Below, piece by piece: positions 6,072-7,590 of a stretch of 7,590 nt of DNA. How positions within the stretch are numbered: position 1 is the stretch's first letter; every line of letters starts with the position of its first letter. The position numbers and the translations under genes are program-made. The DNA is from Paracoccaceae bacterium (GTDB lineage: Bacteria > Pseudomonadota > Alphaproteobacteria > Rhodobacterales > Rhodobacteraceae), in the NCBI GenBank assembly GCA_003564655.1, contig PXES01000005.1, positions 1 to 7,590 on the forward strand, read 5' to 3'. Under the pieces are notes generated by a model. That model had not been told where the DNA came from, did no database searches, and worked only from the letters and a program-made list of their open reading frames with translations.

Positions 6072-7590
6072 TCAGGCAGCCTCGGCCTGCTCGCGCAGGC
6101 GCGCATTCACGGTTTCGGCAAATTCTGCCAGCGAGAAGGGTTTGCCCAGAAAGCTCGCATTGCTGATCCGCGCCTGGGCCGCGACACGGCTGTCTTCGGC
6201 ATAGCCCGAGACGAACAGGACCGGGGTGTCGGGAAAGCGGTCGCGGACCTGCGCAACCCAGCCGGGACCGTCGATCCCGGGCATGATGACATCGGTAACG
6301 AAGACATCCGGCCGCACCGCCGGGTCGGCGAGGATCTCGAGCGCGGCCTCGCCGCTTTCGGCCGCGATCACGCGATGCCCCTGTAATTCGAGCGCCCGCG
6401 CCGCGAAGGAGCGCACCGGCGCCTCATCCTCGACAAGCAGCACCAACGCAGGGGGCGATTGCACTGTTCCCGGTTGTGGGCTTCGTATGTCGCGCGCCTG
6501 TTGCTCTGGCACTGCGGGCGCTTGCGCGGCGAAATACAGGGTGAAGGTGGTGCCCGTCCCCTCCTCGCTGTCGACGAATATGTAGCCGCCGGTCTGCTTG
6601 ACTATGCCATATGCGGTGGAAAGCCCCAGCCCCGTCCCCTCCCCCGGGCGCTTGGTGGTGAAGAACGGGTCGAACACCTTGTCGCGAGTGGCGGGCGACA
6701 TGCCGACGCCGTCATCCTGCACCCGGATGCGCGTATATCTGCCCGCAGGCATCTGCACCTCGGGACGCAGCAACCCCTCGGGCAGGTCACAAGTGTCGGT
6801 GAGGATACGTATCTCCCCCCCCATCGGCATGGCATCACGGGCATTGACGACAAGATTCATCAGAACCTGCTCGAACTGCCGCCGGTCCGAGCGGATCGGG
6901 GCGACTCCCTCGCCATGCTGCAGGGTGAGGGGGATCTTTTCGCCCACCAGCCGGTTGAGCAGATGGATCAGGTCGGCCATCGTCTCGCCCAGATCCAGGG
7001 TCACGATCTCCAGCTTCTGCTGGCGCGAAAGGGCGAGCAATTGCCGCACCAGCGCCGCGGCGCGGTTGGTGTTCTGCTGAATCTGGAGTAGGTCGGGATA
7101 ATCGAGGTCGTTGCGGTAATGTCGCAGCAGCAACAGGTCGCAATGGCCCGAGATCGCGGTCAGCAAATTGTTGAAATCATGTGCGACGCCCCCGGCGAGC
7201 AGCCCGATGGCCTGCATCTTCTGGCTTTGGGTGAACTTGGCTTCGAGCGACTTGAAATCGGTCGCGTCATTGAAAACGGCAACGACATGATCCCGCGGCC
7301 CGGTCCCGGCCGCCGGGCGCGCCAGTGTGACCTTGAGGAACGTCTCGGTGCCGGGCTGATTCAGGCGCAGCACTTCCGTTGCCTGCGCCATGCGCCCGGC
7401 AAGGATATCGCCCAGCCATTCTGCAACCGGACGCCCCAGCCCTTCCAGCAACTCGCTTAGCGCTGGCCGCGCCTCGGGTTGCAGCCGCAACAGGCGCCGC
7501 GCCTCGGAATTGGCGTAGCAAAGCTGGCCATCATTGCCGATATGGGCGATCGCGATGGGCAGTTGCTCGAGATCGTGATGCCGGGCGCCA
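6072..7590 (-). CDS. cckA: CckA-like hybrid histidine kinase (5' part outside the window)
   Basis: The frame is open to the right edge; 505 C-terminal residues are visible. A TTG near 7490 is an internal Leu codon, because coherent PAS sequence (LPIAIAHIGNDGQLCYAN) lies upstream of it. Numbered from the edge: PAS (about 8-115), HisKA with the H-box VAHDFNNLL (phospho-acceptor H137), HATPase with N-box NLVVNARDA (245-253), DDGVGM (292-297), FDPFFTTK (306-313) and GTGLGL (318-323), then a receiver with E387/D388, D433 in FVTDVIMPG, S461 and K483. The stretch around TAISGHCDLLLLRH and the order PAS-HisKA-HATPase-REC match CckA, which passes phosphate through ChpT to CtrA in alphaproteobacteria (cell cycle in Caulobacter; motility and gene transfer agents in Rhodobacter relatives). 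All catalytic residues are present, so it should act as kinase and phosphatase. The N-terminal membrane helices expected of CckA would lie outside. A CckA paralogue is the main alternative. Confidence 0.82.
   Translation of the reverse strand, partial: GARHHDLEQLPIAIAHIGNDGQLCYANSEARRLLRLQPEARPALSELLEGLGRPVAEWLGDILAGRMAQATEVLRLNQPGTETFLKVTLARPAAGTGPRDHVVAVFNDATDFKSLEAKFTQSQKMQAIGLLAGGVAHDFNNLLTAISGHCDLLLLRHYRNDLDYPDLLQIQQNTNRAAALVRQLLALSRQQKLEIVTLDLGETMADLIHLLNRLVGEKIPLTLQHGEGVAPIRSDRRQFEQVLMNLVVNARDAMPMGGEIRILTDTCDLPEGLLRPEVQMPAGRYTRIRVQDDGVGMSPATRDKVFDPFFTTKRPGEGTGLGLSTAYGIVKQTGGYIFVDSEEGTGTTFTLYFAAQAPAVPEQQARDIRSPQPGTVQSPPALVLLVEDEAPVRSFAARALELQGHRVIAAESGEAALEILADPAVRPDVFVTDVIMPGIDGPGWVAQVRDRFPDTPVLFVSGYAEDSRVAAQARISNASFLGKPFSLAEFAETVNARLREQAEAA

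Overview
The window is GC-rich DNA with dense, tightly packed genes. Protein character (a CckA-type hybrid kinase with the HDFNNLLTAISGHCDLLLLRH block, and an acetate-locus-type DUF294 protein) points to an alphaproteobacterium, most likely of the Rhodobacteraceae. That placement is inferred from protein resemblance and base composition; no rRNA or marker gene is present to prove it.

Left part (40-4907, + strand): a four-gene, almost certainly co-transcribed module. It encodes (1) a 608-residue cytoplasmic protein with a cyclic-nucleotide-binding-like fold, two CBS repeats and a DUF294 nucleotidyltransferase-like domain; (2) a 182-residue protein of unknown function with two N-terminal membrane segments; (3) a stand-alone CheY-like receiver; and (4) a 698-residue membrane protein in which a PAS domain and a histidine-kinase-like region without its phospho-accepting His or ATP-binding motifs are fused to an apparently intact DEDDh (DnaQ-like) 3'-5' exonuclease. 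Gene 2 follows gene 1 after 9 bases, gene 3 starts 26 bases inside gene 2, and gene 4 overlaps gene 3 by 8 bases (ATGCTTGA). From general knowledge, DUF294/CBS proteins and DnaQ-like exonucleases are often neighbours of acetate-type sodium:solute symporters; such a gene may lie just left of the window but is not visible. This module is the most interesting content: sensor domains, a possible nucleotide-transfer enzyme, a receiver and a membrane-tethered nuclease attached to a dead kinase.

Centre (4908-4991): a short convergent spacer. It holds a perfect 10-bp inverted repeat, exactly 15 bases from the stop codon on each side. The loop carries, on the - strand, a compact G-quadruplex motif with three single-base loops. 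It is probably a two-way transcription terminator.

Right part (4992-7590, - strand): a ten-helix DMT/EamA-family transporter, then a 174-180-base spacer with several hairpins, then the C-terminal 505 residues of a hybrid histidine kinase (PAS, HisKA, HATPase, receiver) that closely resembles CckA, the top kinase of the CckA-ChpT-CtrA phosphorelay. Its N-terminus lies beyond the right edge. The kinase and transporter share a strand but are separated by a structured spacer and need not form an operon. No RNA gene, insertion sequence, CRISPR array or phage gene was found.
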